Notes: generated by a model from the sequence alone, not told the origin. DNA of 16,765 nt from Candidatus Oleimmundimicrobium americanum (GCA_002366545.1 DFBH01000078.1:1-16765); one strand, 5' to 3'. Counted from the first letter of the stretch, positions 7,122 through 12,698 are shown. Made by a program: numbers and translations.

Positions 7122-7640
7122 ATGAAAGCGATGAAAACTCATTTTTTAACGCGCGCTGCAGCAATTGCGGCTCTTTACGCAGCTTTAACCATACTTTTTG
7201 CGCCCATAAGTTATGGACAAATCCAGGTGAGGGTTTCAGAGGCATTGACTGCCCTTGCTTATTTTGAACCGGCTGCCATACCGGGACTTTATATAGGCTG
7301 TTTGCTTGCCAATTTGTATGGGGGACTTGGTCCATGGGATATTTTTCTTGGCTCTTTTTTAACGCTTGTAGCGGCTTCTCTTACCTGGGCAATCGGTATG
7401 TTTTTTTTGAAAAGCTCTCAAAAAACTTATATTTACAGAGGTTCACTGCTCGGATTGTTGCCGCCCGTTCTAATTAATGCTTTTGGCGTAGCTTTAATAT
7501 TAAAAGTTGTTCTTGAACTTCCTTACTGGATAACCGCTCTGTATGTTGGGGTTGGGGAGGCAATAGCCGTTTATGCTTTGGGTTATCCTTTGCTTATTAC
7601 CCTTTTAAAAAGAAAGATTTTATCTGAGGAAGAAAACTAA
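7122..7640 (+). CDS. queT: QueT-family queuosine-precursor transporter (ECF S component)
   Basis: A 172-residue membrane protein with about five to six hydrophobic segments. It shows the QueT signature IQVRVSEALTALAYFEPAAI, then PGLYIGCLLANLYGG and PWDIFLGSFLTLVAA. Family members are S components of energy-coupling-factor transporters, predicted or shown to import queuosine precursors (preQ0, preQ1 or queuine) for tRNA wobble modification. No preQ1 riboswitch is possible here: only 11 bases separate it from murI, so it is transcribed from the operon promoter. The ECF A, A' and T partners are not in the window. ATG at 7122 has TAGGAG upstream; ATG at 7131 is an alternative. Its stop directly abuts the ATG of the next gene. 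Confidence 0.88.
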   Translation: MKAMKTHFLTRAAAIAALYAALTILFAPISYGQIQVRVSEALTALAYFEPAAIPGLYIGCLLANLYGGLGPWDIFLGSFLTLVAASLTWAIGMFFLKSSQKTYIYRGSLLGLLPPVLINAFGVALILKVVLELPYWITALYVGVGEAIAVYALGYPLLITLLKRKILSEEEN

Positions 7641-8387
7641 ATGAGGTTAATTGTTTTAGGGGCTTCGGCTGCTTACGCAAGATTGGGCGGAGCTTGCAGC
7701 GGTTATCTTATTGAGGAGGGTGATACGAGACTTCTTCTCGATTGTGGTACCGGGGTTGTAAACAACCTCTTTAATTGGCTTGATCCCTGTAAGTTAAACG
7801 CAATGGTTATTTCTCATCTACATCCGGATCACTTTTTGGATATTTATCCTTTGCGTTTTTATTATCAGTTTGATGCCACCGTACCCAATTTTTCTTTGCG
7901 GGTTTTTGCTCCAAGCGGGGCTTCTGAGTTTTTGGGTAGCATTTTATCTGATAACTCTAAAGAAAAATTCACCGATATTTTTAGATTTGAAGATATTGAT
8001 GATAAAATTAAGTATAAATTTAACGATTTTGAACTTGGGTTTAGCAAAGTAAAGCATTGTGAACCGACATTTGCAGTCGTAGTCAACGGAACGAAAAAGT
8101 TGGTCTATAGTTCGGATACCGGGTATTTTGATGGGTTAATACAACTTGTTTCAGGGGCCGATGCTTTTATATGTGAGGCGACGTTACAGGAAACTCACGC
8201 AGGAGCTCCGGTTGATCATCTTACCGCGAAGCAGGCGGCAACGGTTGCTAAGGAGGCGGGCGTAAAAAAGCTATTTTTGACCCATATTTGGCCCGGTTAC
8301 GATAAGCAGATTTCTTTAAAAGAAGCTCGAGAAGTTTTTGACGGCGAGATTATTATTTTAAAGGAAAACAAATTTTATGAAATTTAG
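7641..8387 (+). CDS. metallo-beta-lactamase-fold hydrolase, RNase Z / phosphodiesterase-like
   Basis: A 248-residue soluble metal hydrolase. Two-zinc ligands are complete: HLHPDH (H59, H61, D63, H64), H139 (KVKHCEP), D159 (YSSDTGY) and H215 (LFLTHIWP). DHLTAKQAA (192-200) is the histidine motif shared with RNase Z-type enzymes; the long exosite arm of tRNase Z is absent. The actinobacterial protein in the same place (between murI and rph, as Rv1339 in Mycobacterium) has been described as a cyclic-nucleotide phosphodiesterase, so that activity is a better guess than tRNA 3' processing, though the sequence alone cannot decide. It starts at the base after the queT stop; its ribosome site (GAGGAAG) lies inside queT. 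Confidence 0.88.
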   Translation: MRLIVLGASAAYARLGGACSGYLIEEGDTRLLLDCGTGVVNNLFNWLDPCKLNAMVISHLHPDHFLDIYPLRFYYQFDATVPNFSLRVFAPSGASEFLGSILSDNSKEKFTDIFRFEDIDDKIKYKFNDFELGFSKVKHCEPTFAVVVNGTKKLVYSSDTGYFDGLIQLVSGADAFICEATLQETHAGAPVDHLTAKQAATVAKEAGVKKLFLTHIWPGYDKQISLKEAREVFDGEIIILKENKFYEI

Positions 8388-8410
8388 AAAAATTCAGCTG
8401 AAAATTAAAA

Positions 8411-8416
8411 TATAAT
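8411..8416 (+). promoter_or_regulatory. possible -10 box of an internal rph promoter
   Basis: A perfect TATAAT followed by G lies in the 66-base gap before rph, the only sizeable gap in the operon. No convincing -35 box is present at 16-18 bases (the closest, TTTAGA at 8383, is 22 away), so this is weak. Confidence 0.3.
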
Positions 8417-8453
8417 GTGTTTATTGTAATAATTTTTTTGGGAGGTAAAAATA

Positions 8454-9200
8454 TTGGAAAGAATAGATGGCAGAAAGTCGGATGAGTTACGAAAGGTGAA
8501 TATAACGAGGAATTATCTTCCTCACGCAGAAGGCTCAGCTTTAATTGAACTTGGCAACACAAAAGTTATTTGCGTAGCTACCGTTGAAGAAAGTAGGGTC
8601 CCTGTATTTCTTCGTGGAAGCGGGCAGGGATGGATTACCGCGGAATATTCCATGCTGCCACGCTCAACTGTGGTAAGAAGTCCCCGGGAATCAATGATTG
8701 GTAGAGTTGGGGGTAGAACTCACGAAATTCAAAGGCTAATCGGAAGATGTTTGCGCTCGGTGGTTAATCTTAAAGCGCTCGGTGAGATTACCATACGAAT
8801 TGATGCAGATGTAATTCAAGCTGACGGAGGGACAAGGACGGCGGCTATTACCGGTTCCTTCATCGCGCTTTTTGATGCCATTAAAAGTCTTGTTGACCAG
8901 GGGAAAATAGAAGAGTTTCCTATCTATGAGTATGTGTCTGCTACTAGTGTGGGTATAGTTGATGGAGAACCTTACTTAGATTTGTGTTTTGAAGAAGACG
9001 TGAGAGCTCAAGTGGATATGAATCTTGTAATGACTGAGGCCGGAGAATTTATCGAGATTCAGGGTACGGCGGAATCAAACCCTTTTACCCGAGATGAATT
9101 GAATGAACTTTTAAAATTAGGAGATAAAGGGATTAACGAACTTATTGAAATACAAAAATCTATTATAGGTAAAGAGTTTATTGAATTGGTTGAAAAATAA
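8454..9200 (+). CDS. rph: ribonuclease PH
   Basis: Phosphorolytic 3'-5' exoribonuclease that trims tRNA 3' ends and other RNAs, normally as a hexamer. The 248 residues match the family. Motifs: MERIDGRKSDELRKV at the N-terminus, AEYSMLPRST (63-72), the phosphate-binding GGRTHEIQRLIGR (86-98, R88), QADGGTRTAAITG (122-134) and EEDVRAQVDMNLVMT (180-194) with the metal-site acidic residues, then EIQGTAE. It starts at a TTG with GGGAGGT (8440-8446) 7 bases upstream. All seven nearby tRNAs encode CCA, so its likely role is trimming downstream of CCA, not making the end. rdgB follows 18 bases after the stop. Confidence 0.96.
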   Translation: MERIDGRKSDELRKVNITRNYLPHAEGSALIELGNTKVICVATVEESRVPVFLRGSGQGWITAEYSMLPRSTVVRSPRESMIGRVGGRTHEIQRLIGRCLRSVVNLKALGEITIRIDADVIQADGGTRTAAITGSFIALFDAIKSLVDQGKIEEFPIYEYVSATSVGIVDGEPYLDLCFEEDVRAQVDMNLVMTEAGEFIEIQGTAESNPFTRDELNELLKLGDKGINELIEIQKSIIGKEFIELVEK

Positions 9201-9218
9201 TATTTGAAAGTGTTGAAA

Positions 9219-9812
9219 ATGAAAATAGTAATTGCGAGCAAAAATGAGGGAAAAATTACTGAAATTAAAAAAATACTGGATTTAAACTCTTTAGAATTTC
9301 TCACGTATAATGATTTTATTGAGTGGCCGGAAGTTGAAGAAACAGGAAGTTCTTTTAATGAAAATGCGACACTGAAGGCCCAGAAGTTGGCTGAATATTT
9401 TAAAATACCCGCTCTTGCCGATGACTCCGGTTTGGAAGTTGATGTTTTAGGTAAGGAGCCCGGTGTTTATTCATCTCGCTACGCGGGGGAATTGGCTACG
9501 GATGAAAAAAACATTATTAAGCTCCTTGATAATTTAAAAGAGTATCCTTTGGAAAAAAGAACCGCACGATTTAGATGTTGCGCGGTTTTGTTTACTACCA
9601 CCGGTGAAATTTTTAAAACCGAGGGTGTTTGCGAGGGGCACATAACATTTGAATCTCAAGGTTCAAATGGTTTCGGATACGATCCGGTTTTCGTTCCCGA
9701 TGGTTTTGACAAGACGGTGGCGGAACTTCCTATTAAGGTCAAGAACAAAATCAGCCATCGCGGTCAAGCTTTTAGAAAAATGAAAGATGTTTTAAGCAAG
9801 CTCAAGATTTAA
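9219..9812 (+). CDS. rdgB: dITP/XTP pyrophosphatase (RdgB/HAM1)
   Basis: Hydrolyses non-canonical purine triphosphates (dITP, XTP) to monophosphate and pyrophosphate, keeping them out of DNA and RNA. Motifs: substrate loop SKNEGK (7-12), ADDSGLEVDVLGKEPG (67-82) with the catalytic Asp pair, YSSRYAG, SNGFGYDPVF (149-158) and SHRGQAF (179-185). The frame extends to a TTG at 9204, but MKIVIASKNEGK is the normal family N-terminus, so I start at the ATG at 9219 (197 residues). The ribosome site is poor, so translation may be coupled to rph, which ends 18 bases upstream. Its 3' end overlaps that of the convergent L,D-transpeptidase gene by 11 bases. Confidence 0.95.
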   Translation: MKIVIASKNEGKITEIKKILDLNSLEFLTYNDFIEWPEVEETGSSFNENATLKAQKLAEYFKIPALADDSGLEVDVLGKEPGVYSSRYAGELATDEKNIIKLLDNLKEYPLEKRTARFRCCAVLFTTTGEIFKTEGVCEGHITFESQGSNGFGYDPVFVPDGFDKTVAELPIKVKNKISHRGQAFRKMKDVLSKLKI

Positions 9813-10512
9813 TTATTACAGGAGTTCCGATTTTAACGCAGTCGTAAATTTCTTCAACATCCTTACTGTTAAGGCCAACGCAACCCGCGGTCTGATTCTT
9901 GCCTTTCTCGAAAAGTTCGTTTCCTCCATGAATTCCAATTCCTCCCCCAAGCTTTGTGTTTTGAAGCGGAATTTTACCATATTTGATTGCCTCAACGATT
10001 TTTTCACACTCGTTTTTTGTTATTAGATTGTTTTCAAGACCTCTTTTTGCATCCTCAGTCGAGGGGTAGCTAATCCGCATCCATCTGGAACCGAGGTGGG
10101 CTTTTTGAGGATTTTTTACCATCTGGCAGATGTAAAACGTGTCTTCCGGCGTTCGTTTATCGCCTTCAATATTTTTATCTTCTTTGGGATTTTCTCCAAG
10201 AGATATCTTGTATGCCTTAATTAGTTTGTTTCCTTCATAGAGGCTCAAAATTCGTCTGGATTTGAAAATTGTAATTTCGGGATTTTGGAGAGGGAAAGGA
10301 GCTCCTCTTTGCGCGCAAATTTCTTGAATCGTTTGATTGGCAGTATTTTGGTTATTATTTTTTTGATTTATGGTATTTGCAAGCAGGATTACCATGTTTT
10401 CCTTTGTAAATTTTTTTAGGTTAGTATCCGGGTTTTGAATTTTCAAATAAATTAAAAACGAAAACGAAATAACTGTTATGATAAAAATAAGCGTTCTCAT
10501 CTTTCTTTTCAA
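9802..10512 (-). CDS. membrane-anchored L,D-transpeptidase (YkuD domain)
   Basis: Cell-wall enzyme predicted to form 3-3 cross-links or attach proteins to peptidoglycan by L,D-transpeptidation. Of 236 residues, 7-23 form one uncleaved-looking signal anchor (no lipobox), followed by an Asn/Gln-rich extracytoplasmic linker (48-62). The YkuD domain spans about 78-235, with GDKRTPEDTFYI (117-128), the conserved H195 (IHGG) and catalytic C211 (QTAGCVGL). The motif HGG...TAGCVGL is intact. The TTG at 10512 is preferred because AGGAG lies 5 bases upstream; the ATG at 10500 would be too far away. It has its own good promoter and faces the murI-rdgB operon. The target linkage cannot be read from sequence. 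Confidence 0.93.
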   Translation of the reverse strand: MKRKMRTLIFIITVISFSFLIYLKIQNPDTNLKKFTKENMVILLANTINQKNNNQNTANQTIQEICAQRGAPFPLQNPEITIFKSRRILSLYEGNKLIKAYKISLGENPKEDKNIEGDKRTPEDTFYICQMVKNPQKAHLGSRWMRISYPSTEDAKRGLENNLITKNECEKIVEAIKYGKIPLQNTKLGGGIGIHGGNELFEKGKNQTAGCVGLNSKDVEEIYDCVKIGTPVIIKS

Positions 10513-10544
10513 TGCTTCTCCTTTTTTGTTTAGTATAAATAGAC

Positions 10545-10573
10545 TTTATACAAATGTAATAAGTTTTAGTCAA
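10545..10573 (-). promoter_or_regulatory. sigma-70-type promoter of the L,D-transpeptidase gene
   Basis: On the minus strand TTGACT (10573-10568) and TATAAA (10550-10545) are separated by exactly 17 bases, about 33 bases upstream of the TTG start. Confidence 0.75.
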
Positions 10574-10607
10574 CAATTAATTTTTTAATAGGTTGGAGTT
10601 TACTTAT

Positions 10608-10636
10608 TTGACTGCTTAGCTTATTTTTTCTATACT
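10608..10636 (+). promoter_or_regulatory. sigma-70-type promoter driving the tRNA array
   Basis: TTGACT (10608-10613) and TATACT (10631-10636) are 17 bases apart. The first features downstream on this strand are a GC hairpin, the tRNA-Pro remnant, the GIY-YIG gene and the tRNAs. It is the only strong plus-strand promoter I find ahead of the array and is back to back with the L,D-transpeptidase promoter. Confidence 0.7.
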
Positions 10637-10658
10637 ACTACTGGTCTGTGAAGATATG

Positions 10659-10681
10659 GCCCCGCGGCAATTTTGCGGGGC
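10659..10681 (+). other. GC-rich hairpin in the tRNA-array leader
   Basis: GCCCCGC (10659-10665), a 9-base loop and GCGGGGC (10675-10681). It lies about 20 bases after the predicted transcription start. An AGAATTTTCTTT tract follows, not a clean T-run, so it could be a leaky attenuator, a processing signal or an old terminator. Confidence 0.5.
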
Positions 10682-10730
10682 AGAATTTTCTTTGAAAACT
10701 TAATATAGTGATTGCTATTAAGAATATTTT

Positions 10731-10783
10731 CGGGGTGTAGCGCAGTTTTCAGCCAGAGGCTGATCGTCCTCTGGACGAGGTTA
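10731..10783 (+). pseudogene. tRNA-Pro 5' remnant with a two-hairpin insert in the D-loop
   Basis: CGGGGTGTAGCGCAGTTT (10731-10748) is identical to the first 18 bases of the intact tRNA-Pro at 11054. Then 30 foreign bases follow (10749-10778), and GGTTA (10779-10783) resumes the tRNA-Pro D-loop before similarity stops. The insert consists of exactly two 15-base hairpins, TCAGCC-AGA-GGCTGA and TCGTCC-TCT-GGACGA, each with a perfect 6-bp stem. The fragment cannot make a tRNA. The GIY-YIG gene starts directly after it. Confidence 0.8.
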
Positions 10784-10798
10784 CAGGAGATTATGAGC

Positions 10799-11050
10799 AT
10801 GATGTATTATGTTTATATTTTATTGAGCGAGGGAAACGGTAAAACATATGTTGGGTATACAGCGAAATCTATTGAAGAAAGGCTGAAAGAACACAATCAG
10901 GGTGTTAGTTCTTGGACATCATGTAATGGGTCGTTTAAAGTTATTTATTATGAGAGTTATTTTTTTAAAAAAGATGCATTGCATAGAGAGAAGTTTTTAA
11001 AAAGCGGAGTTGGCAAAAAGCTTGTAAGACTGATAAAAGAGAATTTTTAA
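10799..11050 (+). CDS. small GIY-YIG endonuclease-domain protein
   Basis: An 83-residue protein that is essentially one GIY-YIG domain: YYVYILLSEGNGKTYVGYT carries the two core strands (GIY and YIG forms VYI and YVG), R29 and the HN pair lie in ERLKEHN, and E52 in YYES is the metal ligand. It continues to LHREKFLKSGVGKKL, typical of the small YhbQ/UvrC-N-like family. In the family this is a metal-dependent DNA nuclease; some members are homing enzymes. AGGAG (10785-10789) favours the ATG at 10799, with ATGs at 10793 and 10802 possible. It lies between a broken tRNA-Pro 5' end and the intact tRNA-Pro, starting 15 bases after the remnant and ending 3 bases before the tRNA. That suggests a nuclease gene that moved in at the tRNA. 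Confidence 0.85.
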   Translation: MMYYVYILLSEGNGKTYVGYTAKSIEERLKEHNQGVSSWTSCNGSFKVIYYESYFFKKDALHREKFLKSGVGKKLVRLIKENF

Positions 11051-11053
11051 TAC

Positions 11054-11131
11054 CGGGGTGTAGCGCAGTTTGGTTAGCGCGCCTGCTTTGGGAGCAGGAG
11101 GTCGGGGGTTCGAATCCCTCCACCCCGACCA
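11054..11131 (+). tRNA. tRNA-Pro (TGG)
   Basis: Acceptor CGGGGTG pairs with CACCCCG, then A73 and encoded CCA. The anticodon arm CCTGC-TTTGGGA-GCAGG gives anticodon TGG (reads CCA and, by wobble, other Pro codons). The D-arm GCGC/GCGC and T-arm with TTCGAAT loop are intact. First intact tRNA of the array, 3 bases after the GIY-YIG stop. Confidence 0.97.
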
Positions 11132-11142
11132 CCGTTTATTTT

Positions 11143-11288
11143 TTTGAACCCCCGACAAAGGGGGTTTGGGGGAAAGATTCCCCCAGGCTCGGGGGGTGAC
11201 AGCGAGCTTAGCGAGCGTCCTAGGGGGGCCTGCCCCCATAGGAAGAGCGAAGCGAGGGAGGGTGGTTCGAATCCCTCCACCCCGACCA
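11143..11288 (+). mobile_element. tRNA-associated GC-rich element, copy 1 (at tRNA-Pro)
   Basis: A 146-base unit lying 11 bases after tRNA-Pro. It starts TTTGAACCCCCGACAAAGG and contains hairpins AACCCCC/GGGGGTT, TGGGGGAA/TTCCCCCA and CCTA...TAGG enclosing GGGG/CCCC. It ends with GGTTCGAATCCCTCCA (11264-11279) plus CCCCGACCA, an exact copy of the T-arm and acceptor 3' end of the neighbouring tRNA-Pro. It has no open reading frame of note on the plus strand. An intact tRNA on the left and a 3' tRNA fragment on the right is the footprint of insertion at a tRNA T-arm. Confidence 0.75.
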
Positions 11289-11297
11289 GCAAAAGCA

Positions 11298-11374
11298 GTT
11301 CATGGTTAATGGTTGGTAGTTGATAGCAGAATCATAAATCACAAACTATGGACAACGAACTACGAACAATGAAC
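11298..11374. repeat. imperfect inverted repeat filling the Pro-His spacer
   Basis: The left arm 11298-11326 (GTTCATGGTTAATGG...GATAG) and right arm 11346-11374 (CTATG...CAATGAAC) are 29 bases each and complementary at 21 positions. It is made of degenerate GTT/GGTAGT-type syllables. A similar inverted repeat (CAGTTAATAGT / ACCATTAACTG) lies at 11653-11696 after tRNA-Arg(TCT) and again 558 bases later. Confidence 0.55.
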
Positions 11375-11382
11375 TAAATTAT

Positions 11383-11460
11383 GGTGGCTGTGGCTCAGTC
11401 GGTTAGAGCGTTGGACTGTGGCTCCAAAGGTCGGGGGTTCGAATCCCCTCAGCCACCCCA
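11383..11460 (+). tRNA. tRNA-His (GTG)
   Basis: GTGGCTG (11384-11390) pairs with CAGCCAC, with the encoded extra G-1 (11383) opposite C73, the identity element of tRNA-His, and encoded CCA. The anticodon loop CTGTGGC gives GTG. Its CCA marks the left edge of the 558-bp duplicated unit. Confidence 0.96.
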
Positions 11461-11532
11461 AATAGTAATTAGTCGGTAGTGGAGAGTAGGCAGTTGTAAG
11501 TAAAAAAGAATATAAAAAATTAAATAATCATT

Positions 11533-11570
11533 AACTCCTAACTCCCAACTAACAGACTTTCGATTAAATG
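11533..11570 (+). repeat. 38-base leader repeat directly before tRNAs (4 copies)
   Basis: A block beginning AACTCCTAACTCCCAACTAA and running through CAGACTTTCGA(T/C)TA(A/G)ATG occurs at 11533-11570, 11906-11943, 12091-12128 and 12464-12501. Its last G is always the first base of a tRNA (Arg, Gly, Arg, Lys remnant). A companion tail repeat, ATAGTAATTAGTCGGTAG, begins at 11462, 11848, 12020 and 12406, just after a tRNA CCA end. The reverse complement of the leader resembles the tail, so each spacer can fold into a long imperfect hairpin. Confidence 0.8.
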
Positions 11571-11646
11571 CGCCTGTAGCTCAGCTGGATAGAGCATCGG
11601 ACTTCTAATCCGCAGGTCGGGGGTTCGAATCCCTCCAGGCGCGCCA
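11570..11646 (+). tRNA. tRNA-Arg (TCT)
   Basis: GCGCCTG pairs with CAGGCGC; G73 and encoded CCA follow. The anticodon loop CTTCTAA (11602-11608) gives TCT, reading AGA and AGG. The T-arm block GGTTCGAATCCCTCCA is identical to that of tRNA-Pro. Parent or sister of the TCG copy 558 bases downstream. Confidence 0.97.
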
Positions 11647-11699
11647 AAAGAACAGTTAATAGTTGATGGATTATAGAGAATTATAAACCATTAACTGAA

Positions 11700-11845
11700 T
11701 TTGAACCCCCGACAAAGGGGGTTTGGGGGAAAGATTCCCCCAGGCTCGGGGGGTGACAGCGAGCTTAGCGAGCGTCCTAGGGGGGCCTGCCCCCATAGGA
11801 AGAGCGAAGCGAGGGAGGGTGGTTCGAATCCCTCCAGGCGCGCCA
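11700..11845 (+). mobile_element. tRNA-associated GC-rich element, copy 2 (at tRNA-Arg TCT)
   Basis: The same 137-base core as copy 1 with no difference I can see, again ending in the T-arm block GGTTCGAATCCCTCCA. Its last nine bases are GGCGCGCCA, the acceptor end of tRNA-Arg and not of tRNA-Pro. The fragment therefore comes from the local target. It lies 53 bases after tRNA-Arg(TCT). Confidence 0.75.
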
Positions 11846-11942
11846 ATATAGTAATTAGTCGGTAGTGGGTAGTTGTTGGTGAAGTATAGTTGGTAAAAGA
11901 TTAAAAACTCCTAACTCCCAACTAACAGACTTTCGACTAAAT

Positions 11943-12018
11943 GCGGGAGTAACTCAGTTGGTAGAGTCACAGCCTTCCAAGCTGTTGGTCGCGGGTTCGA
12001 ATCCCGTCTCCCGCTCCA
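11943..12018 (+). tRNA. tRNA-Gly (TCC)
   Basis: GCGGGAG pairs with CTCCCGC; T73 and encoded CCA. The anticodon loop CTTCCAA gives TCC (GGA/GGG). The D-stem is ACTC/GAGT. Lies between the two tRNA-Arg units; its CCA starts the second copy of the duplication. Confidence 0.96.
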
Positions 12019-12127
12019 AATAGTAATTAGTCGGTAGTGGAGAGTAGGCAGTTGTAAGTAAAAAAGAATATAAAAAATTAAATAATCATTAACTCCTAAC
12101 TCCCAACTAACAGACTTTCGATTAAAT

Positions 12128-12204
12128 GCGCCTGTAGCTCAGCTGGATAGAGCGTCGGACTTCGAATCCGCAGGTCGGGGGTTCGAATCCCTCCAGGCGC
12201 GCCA
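12128..12204 (+). tRNA. tRNA-Arg (TCG)
   Basis: Identical to tRNA-Arg(TCT) except for A26 to G and position 36 T to G, giving the loop CTTCGAA and anticodon TCG, which reads CGA (and CGG by wobble). All stems are unchanged, with encoded CCA. A bacterial tRNA-Arg with TCG is less common than the inosine-forming ACG type. Whether it is charged and used is not shown here. Confidence 0.94.
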
Positions 12205-12257
12205 AAAGAACAGTTAATAGTTGATGGATTATAGAGAATTATAAACCATTAACTGAA

Positions 12258-12403
12258 TTTGAACCCCCGACAAAGGGGGTTTGGGGGAAAGATTCCCCCA
12301 GGCTCGGGGGGTGACAGCGAGCTTAGCGAGCGTCCTAGGGGGGCCTGCCCCCATAGGAAGAGCGAAGCGAGGGAGGGCGGTTCGAATCCCTCCAGGCGCG
12401 CCA
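12258..12403 (+). mobile_element. tRNA-associated GC-rich element, copy 3 (at tRNA-Arg TCG)
   Basis: Third 146-base copy, at the same place relative to tRNA-Arg(TCG) as copy 2 to its tRNA, with one visible change (GGGTGG to GGGCGG before the T-arm block). It was carried along in the 558-bp duplication, so it is not an independent insertion. Confidence 0.75.
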
Positions 12404-12500
12404 ATATAGTAATTAGTCGGTAGCGGGGAGTTGTTGGTGAAGTATAGTTGGTAAAAGATTAAAAACTCCTAACTCCCAACTAACAGACTTTCGACTAGAT

Positions 12501-12577
12501 GGGCCGTTAGCTTAGTTGGCCCCTCGGCCTGGCAAGGCCTCCGGGGTCCCGTAGGTCGAAGACCGAGGGATAGAGCA
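12501..12577 (+). pseudogene. tRNA-Lys 5' remnant with a two-hairpin insert in the D-loop
   Basis: GGGCCGTTAGCTTAGTTGG (12501-12519) is identical to the first 19 bases of tRNA-Lys at 12623. After 51 foreign bases (12520-12570), TAGAGCA (12571-12577) resumes the tRNA-Lys D-arm, then similarity ends. The insert is again two hairpins: CCCC/GGGG enclosing GGCCT-GGCA-AGGCC, and TCCC/GGGA enclosing GGTC-GAA-GACC. The 45 bases between the remnant and the intact tRNA (12578-12622) encode nothing I recognise. Confidence 0.8.
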
Positions 12578-12622
12578 CTTTGGTTTTATGGCAATGTTGA
12601 AGTTGTTGAAATAGTTAATTTT

Positions 12623-12698
12623 GGGCCGTTAGCTTAGTTGGTAGAGCAGGGGACTCTTAATCCCAAGGTCGCAGGTTCGAATCCTGCACGGCCCACCA
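12623..12698 (+). tRNA. tRNA-Lys (CTT)
   Basis: GGGCCGT pairs with ACGGCCC; A73 and encoded CCA. The anticodon loop CTCTTAA gives CTT (AAG). D-arm and T-arm are intact. A broken 5' copy lies 122 bases upstream. Confidence 0.96.

Larger units (their letters stand above)
11458..12501 (+). repeat. 558-bp tandem duplication of a tRNA-Arg-containing unit
   Basis: Bases 11458-11943 reappear at 12016-12501 with an offset of 558. I count six differences in 486 positions: two in the tRNA-Arg (A to G at 11596/12154, T to G at 11606/12164), one in the GC-rich element, two in the tail repeat and one in the leader. Each unit holds tail repeat, leader, tRNA-Arg, inverted-repeat spacer, GC-rich element, tail and leader. 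The first copy leads into tRNA-Gly, the second into the broken tRNA-Lys. Confidence 0.92.

Noticed and set aside
10712..10798. N-terminal extension of the GIY-YIG protein
   Set aside because: It would translate the tRNA-Pro remnant and hairpins. AGGAG at 10785 and the family N-terminus (YYVYIL) support a start at about 10799.
10997..11292. Minus-strand open frames reading WRDSNPRPPAPKAGALTKLR and GRGGGIRTPDLLLPKQAR
   Set aside because: They are the antisense of tRNA-Pro and the GC-rich element. These peptides are classic false proteins read across tRNAs.
11458..12501. CRISPR array
   Set aside because: The repeats are few, unequal in length and organised around tRNAs with identical, not unique, spacers. 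No cas genes are present.
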